Notes: generated by a model not told the origin, from the sequence alone. DNA of 21,228 nt from CAYSWK01 sp964434735 (GCA_964434735.1 CAYSWK010000015.1:1-21228), one strand, 5' to 3'. Shown: positions 1-7,493, numbered from the stretch's first letter. Translations and numbers: made by a program.

Positions 1-1
1 G

Positions 2-217
2 TATGCTGAGCACCAGAATGTGCTTTCGCATGAAGCAGCACATGAGTTGCCCGGGATGTTTGAGCGGGCACCCCGAACGATCCTTCTTATTCTTGCATTT
101 TTATACTATGGTTCAGGAGACCCAATTATGGCAGGGTATATCCTGGCTGCGGGAGCTGTTTTAAGCGTCCTTACGTTTGTTCAAAGAGCGTCTATTGTAA
201 TTTTTTATGAAAAATAA
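2..217 (+). CDS. CDP-alcohol phosphatidyltransferase, C-terminal fragment (5' end outside window)
   Basis: The reading frame is open from the first bases of the window to a TAA at 215-217, so only the last 71 residues are seen. The stretch YAEHQNVLSHEAAHE is followed by FERAPRTILLILAFLYY, a short loop, a second hydrophobic segment, and then LTFVQRASIVIFYE. A conserved FERxxR turn before a membrane helix, and a final helix carrying a T.xQR motif, are typical of the C-terminus of the CDP-alcohol phosphatidyltransferase family. These integral membrane enzymes join a CDP-activated lipid to an alcohol; in archaea they make archaetidyl-inositol or archaetidyl-glycerol phosphates. The catalytic DGxxAR...GxxxD motif lies upstream of the window and cannot be checked, so the substrate is unknown. 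The gene converges with the small lipoprotein that ends at 255. Confidence 0.6.
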   Translation, partial: YAEHQNVLSHEAAHELPGMFERAPRTILLILAFLYYGSGDPIMAGYILAAGAVLSVLTFVQRASIVIFYEK

Positions 218-254
218 ATGTAAAAAAATCCGATGTATTGTCTGGTTTTTGATT

Positions 255-494
255 TTATGAATATGCAAGCGTCTCATTCGTTTCAAGACCTGGCACGGGC
301 ATTCCCGATTCAACCGTTGCTTCTGTATCGGGAGTATCTGATCCAGAAACGGGCATAGTTGACCCTTCAACAACGGTTTCATTCACATCGAATCCCGGAA
401 CGGGGACGGGGTTGGTTACACTAGGTTTCTTTTCAGTGTTTACACATCCAAAAAGCATTAGGCCAAAGACCAATAATGCTATTGTTTTTTTCAT
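255..494 (-). CDS. small lipoprotein with PVPG/NET repeats
   Basis: A 79-residue protein starts with a signal peptide: MKK, a hydrophobic core, then the lipobox LFGC with Cys17 as the lipidation site. The mature part is only about 62 residues. It consists of three imperfect repeats of the form (M/V)PVxG followed by an acidic, Thr-rich stretch: PVPGFDVNET, MPVSGSDTPDTE and MPVPGLETNET. Two N-E-T sequons could be N-glycosylated on the cell surface. There is no recognisable catalytic domain, so it is probably a lipid-anchored surface spacer or linker protein. The start at 494 is supported by a GGTGAT Shine-Dalgarno site at 500-505, five bases upstream. The lipobox and its spacing match the lipoprotein at 19617-20570, which suggests a shared export route. 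Function unknown. Confidence 0.7.
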   Translation of the reverse strand: MKKTIALLVFGLMLFGCVNTEKKPSVTNPVPVPGFDVNETVVEGSTMPVSGSDTPDTEATVESGMPVPGLETNETLAYS

Positions 495-592
495 ATACTA
501 TCACCAATTACCTTCTGGTTCGTGTAAAAATAAGATGTCTTGGTTTTTGTTAGGAAAATCCCTAATGCTTATCAAAAACTATATCTATTTTT

Positions 593-617
593 TTGAGAAT
601 GGGCACAGCATTCTCAA
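593..617. terminator. 9-bp hairpin flanked by T tracts
   Basis: TTGAGAATG (593-601) pairs perfectly with CATTCTCAA (609-617) around a 7-base loop. On the plus strand it is followed by a T-rich run (618-625 and beyond), as in an intrinsic terminator, and preceded by another T run. No plus-strand gene ends nearby, while the minus-strand regulator ends 22 bp away at 639. It could be a 3' hairpin of the regulator mRNA or a terminator for an unannotated plus-strand transcript. The rest of the 144-bp gap 495-638 shows nothing else that I can name. Confidence 0.4.
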
Positions 618-638
618 TTATTTTTTAAGTTTTTTGAA

Positions 639-1529
639 TTATTCTAAAACTTCAACCGAATCTATTACTCCATCGCCGTTTTCATCGAACCCCTGCACGA
701 CTTTGCATATTTTTGAAGGGTCAAAGACGTTTCCTTGCCCAATTTCCTTGGATTTTTTAAGGAGCGCAAGCACTGCCGCGCGCGTTCCGCCGTGCGTAAG
801 CCCTCCAATAACGAGCAAGGGGTCTTTTTTTGAAAAAGGGTTTTCGATCAGTTCGATAACTCCTACGTCTTCCCCATACCTTTTCTTTGAAAGGTTGCTG
901 TAAATATCAAAGGTGGTTTCATCAAAACGTATGGGTAGATTCGCATTAATTTCCGAGACAATCATGTTTACTTTCGGTCCGCCTGCAAGAATAAGTGGTT
1001 GTTTTCGGTCCTGGGTTTTGAGTTCCGTATCCAAAAGATAGAGGGGAAAATCAAATGTTGCGTAGTTTCCAATAAGCATTCCCAGTTCGCTTGAACAGAG
1101 TTCGCTTCCGCGTGCACGGTATTTCCCATGGGGGTCTGGAGAACCAAGCACCAGTTTGCCGTTGAATGTTCCATTTTTTATGAAGGGGGAAATCCACGAG
1201 GGTGCGGTTTTTTTGGTTTGGATTGAAACCTTCCAGTCTTCTTTAAGTATAAGTGCAAGCGCATCCGCGCGTGCACGGTATTTTTTTGCAACTGCTCCTG
1301 CACGTTCTGCATACTCTGCAATTTCAATAAATCCTGCTTCCTCAAGCAAACGCACATGGTAATACAATGTTTGCACAGGCATGTTTACCTGTTTTGCAAT
1401 TTGAGCAGTGTACAACGGTTCCTTGGCAAGCAGGCGTAGTATCTCTATCCTATCCTTTGAAAGTAGCGCGAATGCATCCTCTTTTGCCGTAATGCATCCA
1501 AGGGTTTTTCCGTCGTTTATTAGTTCCAT
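639..1529 (-). CDS. HTH regulator fused to S-layer-like domain with C-terminal EF-hand loop
   Basis: A 296-residue protein. Residues about 15-75 form an ArsR-like winged helix-turn-helix: ALLSKDRIEILRLLAKEP, then TAQIAKQVNMPVQTLYYHVRLL with the recognition helix, then EEAGFIEI. There is no signal peptide or membrane segment, so it should be cytoplasmic. From residue about 124 the sequence changes to blocks that I recognise from archaeal S-layer-type proteins: LVLGSPDPHGKYRARG (127-141), LILAGGPKVN (179-188), DVGVIELIENPF and VIGGLTHGGTRAAVLAL (240-256). The last 20 residues contain a canonical EF-hand loop, with D282, N284, D286, G287, I289 and E293 at loop positions 1, 3, 5, 6, 8 and 12. Inference: a DNA-binding regulator with a ligand- or calcium-binding sensor related to surface proteins. 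It is divergent from glmS and has a palindrome over its own promoter region. The HTH call is firm; the sensor role is not. Confidence 0.7.
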   Translation of the reverse strand: MELINDGKTLGCITAKEDAFALLSKDRIEILRLLAKEPLYTAQIAKQVNMPVQTLYYHVRLLEEAGFIEIAEYAERAGAVAKKYRARADALALILKEDWKVSIQTKKTAPSWISPFIKNGTFNGKLVLGSPDPHGKYRARGSELCSSELGMLIGNYATFDFPLYLLDTELKTQDRKQPLILAGGPKVNMIVSEINANLPIRFDETTFDIYSNLSKKRYGEDVGVIELIENPFSKKDPLLVIGGLTHGGTRAAVLALLKKSKEIGQGNVFDPSKICKVVQGFDENGDGVIDSVEVLE

Positions 1530-1539
1530 ATTATCAACT

Positions 1540-1559
1540 TTTTAATACTATTATTAAAA
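1540..1559. promoter_or_regulatory. perfect 8-bp inverted repeat, possible operator
   Basis: TTTTAATA (1540-1547) and TATTAAAA (1552-1559) are exact reverse complements separated by 4 bp. The element lies 11-30 bp upstream of the regulator start at 1529, where its core promoter should be, and 17 bp before the glmS TATA box. A 20-bp dyad of this size suits a dimeric ArsR-type regulator. The region is very AT-rich, so a chance palindrome is possible. Confidence 0.35.
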
Positions 1560-1575
1560 TTTTTATATAATTATC

Positions 1576-1583
1576 TTTAAATA
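1576..1583 (+). promoter_or_regulatory. TATA box of glmS
   Basis: TTTAAATA begins 31 bp before the glmS ATG. That spacing puts the transcription start at or within a few bases of the start codon, so the mRNA is likely leaderless. The GGAG at 1602-1605 is only one base from the ATG, too close to act as a normal Shine-Dalgarno site. Confidence 0.55.
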
Positions 1584-1606
1584 CCTAACTGAATACCATT
1601 TGGAGT

Positions 1607-3370
1607 ATGTGCGGCATTATCGGAATCCTTAAGGCAGCGGAAGACGAAGCACTTCTAAGTACTGCCATTTCAAAACTTAAACTTCTTGAATATCGAGGTT
1701 ACGATTCATGGGGATGCGCATTTCTTGAAAACAACGCCATTTCCTGCGTAAAAAAAGCAGGTCGCGTAACTGCAATTGATTCAAAACCCAAAACCCATAG
1801 CATCATTTGTCATACGCGCTGGGCAACCCACGGCGGAGTTACTGACGAAAATGCACATCCTCATTATGATTGCAAGAAACGGTTTTCCATCATTCATAAT
1901 GGGATTATAGAGAATTATCTTGAGCTCAAAGAGGAGCTTGGTGCAAGCCACGTATATCTTTCCCAGACCGACAGTGAGGTTATTGCACACCTTCTTGAAA
2001 ACAATTCAAGTACGTTCCTTGAAAACGTGCTCTCTACGGTTCGAAAGCTCAAAGGCTCATTTGGTTTGGTTGTTCTTGATTCGCAAAATCCGCATGAAAT
2101 GATTGCGGCAAAAAATGAATCTCCTTTGGTGGTTGGGGTTACGCCAGATTCTATCGTATTCTCAAGCGATCCGCTTGGACTACCTAATGGGTGCAACGTC
2201 TATTATTTGCTTGAAGGCGAGCTTGCCCATGCGCGTATCAGTGATGGAAAACCGATTGTTGAGTTTTATTCCTATTCTTCAGGCGTCTTGGTCAAGAAAA
2301 TGTCAACGCCACTTGAGATTGACGCCGCAATGGCTGAACGAGGTAATTATGCGCATTACATGCAAAAGGAAATTATGGAGCAGCCTCTTACGCTTCGCCA
2401 TGGTATGGATCGGGCAGCCGCAATTCGTATCGCAAAACGCATAAAGGGTAAAAAGGTCGTTGCCGTTGCCTGCGGAACGGCACGACATGCCGCCGTTATT
2501 GGAAAGCACTTGTTGCATCGTATTGCGCACTTCCCTATAGAAGTCATGATGGCGCACGAATTCAGTTATTTTGTTGAGGATTGTGACCAGGACACGGTTA
2601 TTCTTGCCGTTTCTCAAAGCGGCGAAACGGCAGATGTGCTTGAGGTTATGCGAAAGGCACACGCAAAAGGCCTTGAGATCGTAAGTATCGTTAATGTTCC
2701 AACAAGTACGCTTGCTCGCGCAAGCAACGATGTTTTCCCGCTTAATTGCGGTCCTGAAATTTCTGTTGCTTCAACAAAGGCATTTTCAAACATGGTGCTT
2801 GCCTTTTACCTCATTGCGTACGCACTTGACGGCTCGATTGATAAGAATATTTCGGCAATCAGCAGGCTTATTTTCCAGATTGAAAAGAGACTCCCCTACT
2901 TCGATTTGCGTGCGTATGAAATCGCCCAAAAAATACATTCACAACCACATGCGTACGTGCTTGGAAAAGGAGTCAATTTTGCTATTGCACTTGAAGGTGC
3001 GCTCAAAATTAAGGAGATTACTTATATCCACGCAGAAGGGATGCCTTCAGGTGAATTAAAGCATGGGACGCTCGCACTCATCGAGGAAAATACACCTGTT
3101 ATCCTGCTTGCACCTACGGATTATACCTACAATGATTCCATTTCAAACGGCATGGAAACAAAGGCGCGCGGTGCATTCCTTATCGGAATTTCAAACAAGA
3201 ACCATCCTTCCTTCAATGAATGGATTGAGCTTGATGAATTGGAAGATGCGTTGTTCTATCCGTTGGTCGCAACCATCCCGTTGCAGTTAATTGCATATCA
3301 TTGTGCAGTACTTCTTAAGCGGGATGTTGACAAGCCTCGGAATTTGGCCAAATCCGTGACGGTGAAGTAG
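1607..3370 (+). CDS. glmS: glutamine--fructose-6-phosphate aminotransferase (isomerizing)
   Basis: A full-length 587-residue protein that makes glucosamine-6-phosphate from fructose-6-phosphate and glutamine, the first step to UDP-GlcNAc and surface glycans. It starts MCGIIGI, so removal of Met exposes the catalytic N-terminal Cys of the class II glutaminase domain. HTRWATHG and HNGIIENY follow, and the glutaminase domain ends near residue 215. Two SIS sugar-isomerase domains come next, with VACGTARHAA, SQSGETADV and ASTKAFSNM in the first and the second ending in DKPRNLAKSVTVK, the standard family C-terminus. Nothing is missing. It is divergent from the HTH/S-layer-like regulator (77 bp apart) and convergent with folD (23 bp gap). 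A run of seven T directly after the stop (3371-3377) is a likely U-tract termination site. Confidence 0.97.
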   Translation: MCGIIGILKAAEDEALLSTAISKLKLLEYRGYDSWGCAFLENNAISCVKKAGRVTAIDSKPKTHSIICHTRWATHGGVTDENAHPHYDCKKRFSIIHNGIIENYLELKEELGASHVYLSQTDSEVIAHLLENNSSTFLENVLSTVRKLKGSFGLVVLDSQNPHEMIAAKNESPLVVGVTPDSIVFSSDPLGLPNGCNVYYLLEGELAHARISDGKPIVEFYSYSSGVLVKKMSTPLEIDAAMAERGNYAHYMQKEIMEQPLTLRHGMDRAAAIRIAKRIKGKKVVAVACGTARHAAVIGKHLLHRIAHFPIEVMMAHEFSYFVEDCDQDTVILAVSQSGETADVLEVMRKAHAKGLEIVSIVNVPTSTLARASNDVFPLNCGPEISVASTKAFSNMVLAFYLIAYALDGSIDKNISAISRLIFQIEKRLPYFDLRAYEIAQKIHSQPHAYVLGKGVNFAIALEGALKIKEITYIHAEGMPSGELKHGTLALIEENTPVILLAPTDYTYNDSISNGMETKARGAFLIGISNKNHPSFNEWIELDELEDALFYPLVATIPLQLIAYHCAVLLKRDVDKPRNLAKSVTVK

Positions 3371-3377
3371 TTTTTTT
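3371..3377 (+). terminator. T7 tract after glmS
   Basis: Seven consecutive T follow the glmS stop codon directly. Archaeal RNA polymerase, helped by FttA (encoded at 4842-6737), terminates at such U-rich tracts. No hairpin accompanies it, as expected in archaea. Confidence 0.45.
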
Positions 3378-3393
3378 AGGTTGTCGAATTCCG

Positions 3394-4245
3394 TTACTTT
3401 TTTCTCATTGCCGCCTTGACTGTATTTGCAATGAGCATGGCCACTGTTAATGGGCCGACGCCTTTGGGAACGGGTGAGCAGTGCGTTTTCTTAATGACTG
3501 ACTCAAAGTCGCAGTCGCCAACCACTTTTACTTTCCCCTCAATCTCAACACGGGACGTTCCAACATCTATTACATATGCGCCCGATTTTACCATGTCTCC
3601 AGTCACCAGTTTTGGGTGTCCAGCAGCGGCAATCACAATGTCTGCGTTGAGCGTTTCGCGTTTTAGGTCTTGCGTTTTGGAATGGCACAACGTTACGGTG
3701 CAATCCTTGTGAAGGAGCATCATGGAAAGCGGTTTTCCAACCACATTGCCGCGCCCTATGACAACTGCTTTTTTTCCGGCCAGGGGCACCTTATAGAACT
3801 CAAGCATTCTGATTACTCCAAACGGCGTTGCAGGCCAGCACGTTTCCTCATCTAAAATATTCTGCATGACTTTTCCCATGTTTGACGAGGTAAACCCGTC
3901 AACGTCCTTCGAAGGATTAATTGCATCTATTATTTTATTGGGGTTAATATGTTTTGGAACGGGCATTTGTACGATGAACCCATGAAGCGACTTGTCCTTG
4001 TTGAGTTTTTCTATTTCTTTAAGGAGTTCTTTTTCAGAAACTGATTCCGGGAAACGAAACACGCGAGCTTCCACGCCGACTTCGGCAGCCTTTTCGCATT
4101 TTTTTTGCACATATACTTGCGATGGCTTATCCTCACCGACAACAACGATCCCAAGCACGGCTTTAAGCTTATGAGTTGCAATGGTTTTTTTTACTTCTGA
4201 AAGTATCGATTCTGCTGCAGGAATCCCAAAAAGTGTTTGGTACAT
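3394..4245 (-). CDS. folD: bifunctional methylene-THF dehydrogenase / methenyl-THF cyclohydrolase
   Basis: A cytosolic one-carbon enzyme that interconverts 5,10-methylene-, 5,10-methenyl- and 10-formyl-tetrahydrofolate using NAD(P). Family motifs are present in order: YVQKKCEKAAEVG with the catalytic Lys, QMPVPKHIN, KDVDGF, PATPFGVIRML, VIGRGNVVGKP for the dinucleotide fold, and GVGPLTVAML near the C-terminus. I place the start at the ATG at 4245, giving 283 residues and the N-terminus MYQTLFG. The upstream in-frame ATG at 4275 would lie on the TATA box at 4266-4272, whereas 4245 is 27 bp from that box and has GAGG upstream. The Ser often found in the GRSNIVGKP motif is Gly here, which is unlikely to affect catalysis. 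Its presence implies folate-type rather than only methanopterin one-carbon metabolism. It converges with glmS and is divergent from the GNAT gene. Confidence 0.95.
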   Translation of the reverse strand: MYQTLFGIPAAESILSEVKKTIATHKLKAVLGIVVVGEDKPSQVYVQKKCEKAAEVGVEARVFRFPESVSEKELLKEIEKLNKDKSLHGFIVQMPVPKHINPNKIIDAINPSKDVDGFTSSNMGKVMQNILDEETCWPATPFGVIRMLEFYKVPLAGKKAVVIGRGNVVGKPLSMMLLHKDCTVTLCHSKTQDLKRETLNADIVIAAAGHPKLVTGDMVKSGAYVIDVGTSRVEIEGKVKVVGDCDFESVIKKTHCSPVPKGVGPLTVAMLIANTVKAAMRKK

Positions 4246-4265
4246 AAAAACGCGCCTCTGATGAA

Positions 4266-4272
4266 TATATAT
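4266..4272 (-). promoter_or_regulatory. TATA box of folD
   Basis: An ATATATA run lies 21-27 bp upstream of the chosen folD ATG at 4245, the spacing for a leaderless or nearly leaderless transcript. It overlaps the codons that would follow the alternative start at 4275, which argues against that start. Confidence 0.5.
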
Positions 4273-4300
4273 CATTTCAAGCTTTGCGTTTAAAAGAGTT

Positions 4301-4309
4301 GTATATACA
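4301..4309 (+). promoter_or_regulatory. TATA box of the GNAT gene
   Basis: GTATATACA lies 21-29 bp before the ATG at 4330. There is no Shine-Dalgarno site between them, so a leaderless mRNA is likely. Confidence 0.5.
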
Positions 4310-4329
4310 CTCTTCTTTAGGTCCTCTTC

Positions 4330-4839
4330 ATGGAAATCGTAACTGTCGATAAATTAAATCAAAAACATATTAAGCAAATAAACCAGTTGTTCAACCATCC
4401 CGAAGTTCTCAAATACCTTAATTATTCCAAGGAGGACGGGCTTGACCTTGATGATACTAAGCGTTTTGTGCTGACTAAGAAAAAGGAGCTTAAGGAACGA
4501 AAATCAATGCTATGGACGGCACTTGAAGATGGTGAAATACAAGGAGTTATTGAGGCACGTTTTTTTCCCTTCACCAAGCAACGGCACAAGTTGAGTTTTG
4601 GAATATGGGTGCGTCCTGACAAGCATCGTACTGGCATAGGCTCAAAATTGATGGAAGAACTTATTTCGTATGCAAAAACAAATGGGTACACTCGCATTGA
4701 AGGTGAAGTGTACTGCCAAAACAAGGCGGCCCTTGGCTTGTACAAAAAGTACGGCTTCGCCATCGAAGGAAAGCGCGAACGTGCAACGTACTACTACGGA
4801 ATGTATTATGACGATTATATCGTTGCGAAATTATTGTAG
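4330..4839 (+). CDS. GNAT family N-acetyltransferase
   Basis: A 169-residue single-domain protein of the usual size for the GCN5-related acetyltransferases, which move acetyl from acetyl-CoA to an amine. The acetyl-CoA-binding motif A is IWVRPDKHRTGIGSKLMEE, with the pyrophosphate loop HRTGIG at residues 99-104. It is followed by the motif B region NKAALGLYKKYGFAIEGKRE. The ending YYDDYIVAKLL resembles the RimL/amino-acid acetyltransferase branch, but the substrate cannot be read from sequence: a ribosomal protein N-terminus, a free amino acid or a small molecule are all possible. It is divergent from folD (84 bp between the start codons) and converges with fttA, the two stop codons being only 2 bp apart. 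Confidence 0.85.
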   Translation: MEIVTVDKLNQKHIKQINQLFNHPEVLKYLNYSKEDGLDLDDTKRFVLTKKKELKERKSMLWTALEDGEIQGVIEARFFPFTKQRHKLSFGIWVRPDKHRTGIGSKLMEELISYAKTNGYTRIEGEVYCQNKAALGLYKKYGFAIEGKRERATYYYGMYYDDYIVAKLL

Positions 4840-4841
4840 AC

Positions 4842-6737
4842 TTATCTAAGCCGAATACTTTCCAAATTCTGCATCGGAACTCCTTGTTTTCGTAGCATCA
4901 TCCCTGCAGCACGCGCAAACTCGTCAGTCTTGCCCCAGTCACCGTGCATGGTGATAATTCGTTCTGGGGTTGGACGTAAGTTGCGTAAATATGCCATAAG
5001 TTGTGAGCGGTCGGAGTGCCCGGAGAAACCTTCTGCCGTTTCTACCTGCATGTTGATGTTAAGCATTTTTGTCCTTCCGTCATCCCCCATAATGGGGATT
5101 TCCTTCATGCCGCGCTGTATCTTGCTTCCAAGCGATAATGCAGATTGGTATCCGACAAAGATAATGGTGTTTTTGGGATCGTCTGCCATGAGCTTGAGGT
5201 ACTCATATGAAGGCCCGCCGTTAAGCATACCTGAGGGTGCCAAAATAACACAGGGGTCCCCGTTGACTATTTCTTCCTTGTTGGTTCCTTTTGCAACCTT
5301 GATCATGGGCGACTCAAACGGTGATTGATCAGAGAGTATTCGTCTTCGTATCTGCTCGCGCATGAATTCCGGATATGCCGTGTGTATTGCAGATGCCTCA
5401 AGCACCATGCCGTCTATGTAAAGCGGTGCGTTGAAATCAGGGTTTTTACGATAGAACTCCTCAAGGACAAGCATGATTTCCTGGCTTCTTCCTACTGCAA
5501 ATACGGGAATGATGACCTTTCCTTTTCGGTCAATCGTTTCCTTGATAATTTGGCATAAGCGCGATTCACTGTCAACACGGTTGATTGAATTGTCGTTCTT
5601 TCCGCCGTACGTTGCCTCGATCATAACCGTTTCCGCACGCGGGAATTGGGTGTGTGCAGGATCAAAGAGCCGGGTAAATCCGAATTTGATATCTGCCGTG
5701 TACACAAGGTTGTGCGCACCTTCGCCGATGTGCAAATGAACTGATGCGCTTCCTAAAATATGTCCTGCATTGTACATGGTCATTTTTATTTCAGGAGTAA
5801 TATCCGCAACCTCTCCGTATTCCACCGTAATCATGTTTCGAAGCTGCTTTTGAATTTCCTTTTTCGTATAAGGAGGGTCAACTCCAAGTGCGCGTTTTGC
5901 AACGTTAAGGTAATCTTGTTGCAAGAGCACGGTGATTTCACGTGTTGGTGCCGTACAATATACTGGCCCATCGTATCCGTATGCGTATAAGTAGGGTATG
6001 AATCCCATGTGGTCCGTGTGGCCATGTGAAAGCACAACTGCATCCAATTCGGAAATGGGGAACCCAAGCATGTTAAGGTACGGATACGCCTTGGTGGGGT
6101 CACCCGTTGCAGTATTTACTCCGCAGTCAAGGAGGATTTTTGATTTTGGTGTTTGTACGAGTACGCACGAACGGCCGACTTCACGAAATGCCCCGAGGCC
6201 GACGATGCGGATCCAGTCACTGTCCTGCGGGCTTTGGCAGATCTTTTTTCCAACAGTTGTAAGGAATTTTTTACGTTCAGCACCTTCAATGACGAGTGAT
6301 TTTCGAACGCCGTCAATAGTGAGCGAAGGCATGGTCGGTGCCCGTGTAACTACGGGTGCCCAGCCGGTTGCAAGCATGATCTCACGAAGTATCGAGCCGC
6401 CTTTTCCGATGACCATTCCTGGTTTCAATGCCTCGATGTGGACTTCGCAGAATTCGGGTGAAAACCTGATGTTCTTGATTTCCGCCTCCGGAGAAACGAT
6501 TCGTTCTATTTCCTGTTTTGCCTTCTCAACTTCGGAAAGCATGGTTGGGTCTACCCGTACGATGACTTTCTTTTTGATTTCGCGCGGCAATGCACGTATT
6601 CTGTCTTCGTTTGCGTATGCGGCCTTGATATTTTTGACATACACGATGAGTAATAATCCTTCCGGTTCTACTTTGGTAACGTCGCAGTCCTTTGGAAGCA
6701 TCTCATATACGGTACGTTCAATGTCTTTGTAGTGCAT
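4842..6737 (-). CDS. fttA: FttA / aCPSF1, KH-domain beta-CASP ribonuclease and transcription termination factor
   Basis: A 631-residue protein of full family length. Residues 1 to about 145 are the archaeal KH region, with the GKGG loop at 111-114. The metallo-beta-lactamase domain follows, with the zinc motif HGHTDH at 238-243, and then the beta-CASP insertion (KVIIPVFAVGRSQE). The closing motifs are GFSGHSDR and ITMHGDWGKTDEFA, and the conserved C-terminus is LESIRLR. Homologues cleave nascent RNA after U-rich sequences and release archaeal RNA polymerase, acting like CPSF73 as a dimer. It lies 70 bp downstream of psmB on the same strand, with a clear AGGAG site at 6744-6748 six bases before the ATG and no obvious TATA box of its own, so it is probably co-transcribed with psmB. 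The same neighbours occur in other archaea, for example Methanocaldococcus. Confidence 0.96.
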   Translation of the reverse strand: MHYKDIERTVYEMLPKDCDVTKVEPEGLLLIVYVKNIKAAYANEDRIRALPREIKKKVIVRVDPTMLSEVEKAKQEIERIVSPEAEIKNIRFSPEFCEVHIEALKPGMVIGKGGSILREIMLATGWAPVVTRAPTMPSLTIDGVRKSLVIEGAERKKFLTTVGKKICQSPQDSDWIRIVGLGAFREVGRSCVLVQTPKSKILLDCGVNTATGDPTKAYPYLNMLGFPISELDAVVLSHGHTDHMGFIPYLYAYGYDGPVYCTAPTREITVLLQQDYLNVAKRALGVDPPYTKKEIQKQLRNMITVEYGEVADITPEIKMTMYNAGHILGSASVHLHIGEGAHNLVYTADIKFGFTRLFDPAHTQFPRAETVMIEATYGGKNDNSINRVDSESRLCQIIKETIDRKGKVIIPVFAVGRSQEIMLVLEEFYRKNPDFNAPLYIDGMVLEASAIHTAYPEFMREQIRRRILSDQSPFESPMIKVAKGTNKEEIVNGDPCVILAPSGMLNGGPSYEYLKLMADDPKNTIIFVGYQSALSLGSKIQRGMKEIPIMGDDGRTKMLNINMQVETAEGFSGHSDRSQLMAYLRNLRPTPERIITMHGDWGKTDEFARAAGMMLRKQGVPMQNLESIRLR

Positions 6738-6743
6738 ATAAAT

Positions 6744-6748
6744 CTCCT
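6744..6748 (-). promoter_or_regulatory. Shine-Dalgarno site of fttA
   Basis: AGGAG on the minus strand, six bases before the ATG at 6737. A strong site on a second operon gene contrasts with the apparently leaderless first genes in this window and supports psmB-fttA co-transcription. Confidence 0.6.
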
Positions 6749-6807
6749 AAATTGGTATCGAAAATTTTGAAAATGAAAATAAACGAGGGAAATTAAAAAA
6801 AATAAAA

Positions 6808-7449
6808 TTATGAACCTGCAATTTTCTTGACTTCATCCTTTGGCAGCCTGGTGAATCCGTCTTTGTTGATGTAAATAACATCAACTCGTTCACCGCTTGC
6901 CGCATCGCGTCTCATTGCAGCACCTACTGCTTTTGCTGCCACTTTGACATTTTCAAGAATGGGGCTGTCTTCCTTGTACAATTCTTCGAGTACACCATAT
7001 GCAAAGGGCGAACCGCTTCCAGTTGAGGTCATTTTGTCCTCGGTTACTCCGCCAAGCATGTCTACGCTGTACACGTGTCCTGCGCCGTTCTCGTCAAGGC
7101 CGCCTACAAGTATTTGCACCCAGAATGGGTAGTATTTGTATCCTGCCAAAATGTTTGCAAGAAGTGTTGATGCTGCTTGTACGGTTGCACGTTTTCCATG
7201 GCGCAAGCGGTACAATCTTAATTCCGCCTGCATCCACCTGACAAGCTGTTGTGCGTCACCGACGCTGCCTGCGATGGTCATGGCAATATGCTCGTCGATT
7301 GCATAAATCTTATCGATATCCTTGCTTGCGATGAGGTATCCCATCGTTGCACGGCGATCCGATGCAAGGACTATTCCATCTTTGCATACAAGACCTACGG
7401 TCGTAGTTCCTGTCTTTACTGCTTGTTCTTTGGCTGATTGAACATCCAT
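6808..7449 (-). CDS. psmB: proteasome beta subunit (Ntn hydrolase)
   Basis: A 213-residue subunit of the 20S proteasome that provides the proteolytic sites inside the barrel. A 14-residue propeptide ends in Gly14, and autocleavage exposes Thr15 in the motif GTTTVGL. With Thr15 as position 1, Asp31 and Lys47 fall at the catalytic positions 17 and 33. TIAGSVGDAQ, STGSGSPFAYGVLE and RRDAASGERVDV follow as in active subunits, so this is a catalytic beta chain. The start is supported by GGTGATC just upstream of the ATG, a close match to the archaeal 16S anti-Shine-Dalgarno, and by a TTTTTAAA box at 7494-7501. It is the first gene of the psmB-fttA operon and is divergent from rtcA. No alpha subunit lies in this window; the Cdc48 at 15802 could act as an unfoldase for it. 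Confidence 0.97.
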   Translation of the reverse strand: MDVQSAKEQAVKTGTTTVGLVCKDGIVLASDRRATMGYLIASKDIDKIYAIDEHIAMTIAGSVGDAQQLVRWMQAELRLYRLRHGKRATVQAASTLLANILAGYKYYPFWVQILVGGLDENGAGHVYSVDMLGGVTEDKMTSTGSGSPFAYGVLEELYKEDSPILENVKVAAKAVGAAMRRDAASGERVDVIYINKDGFTRLPKDEVKKIAGS

Positions 7450-7493
7450 AGGATCACCCTAGAATTCGTAATGTTCCCATTACTGACTGAATC

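Noticed and set aside
412..903. Plus-strand open frame spanning the small lipoprotein start and the regulator 3' end
   Set aside because: It covers two minus-strand genes and the hairpin gap, and its translation is low-complexity with no family features.
4246..4275. Longer folD start at 4275
   Set aside because: The added codons lie on the likely TATA box, and homologues begin near the MYQ residue encoded at 4245.
5998..6732. Long plus-strand open frame (244 codons) opposite fttA
   Set aside because: It is fully antisense to the KH and hydrolase region of fttA, has no recognisable motif, and its Ser/Phe-rich composition is that of a shadow frame.
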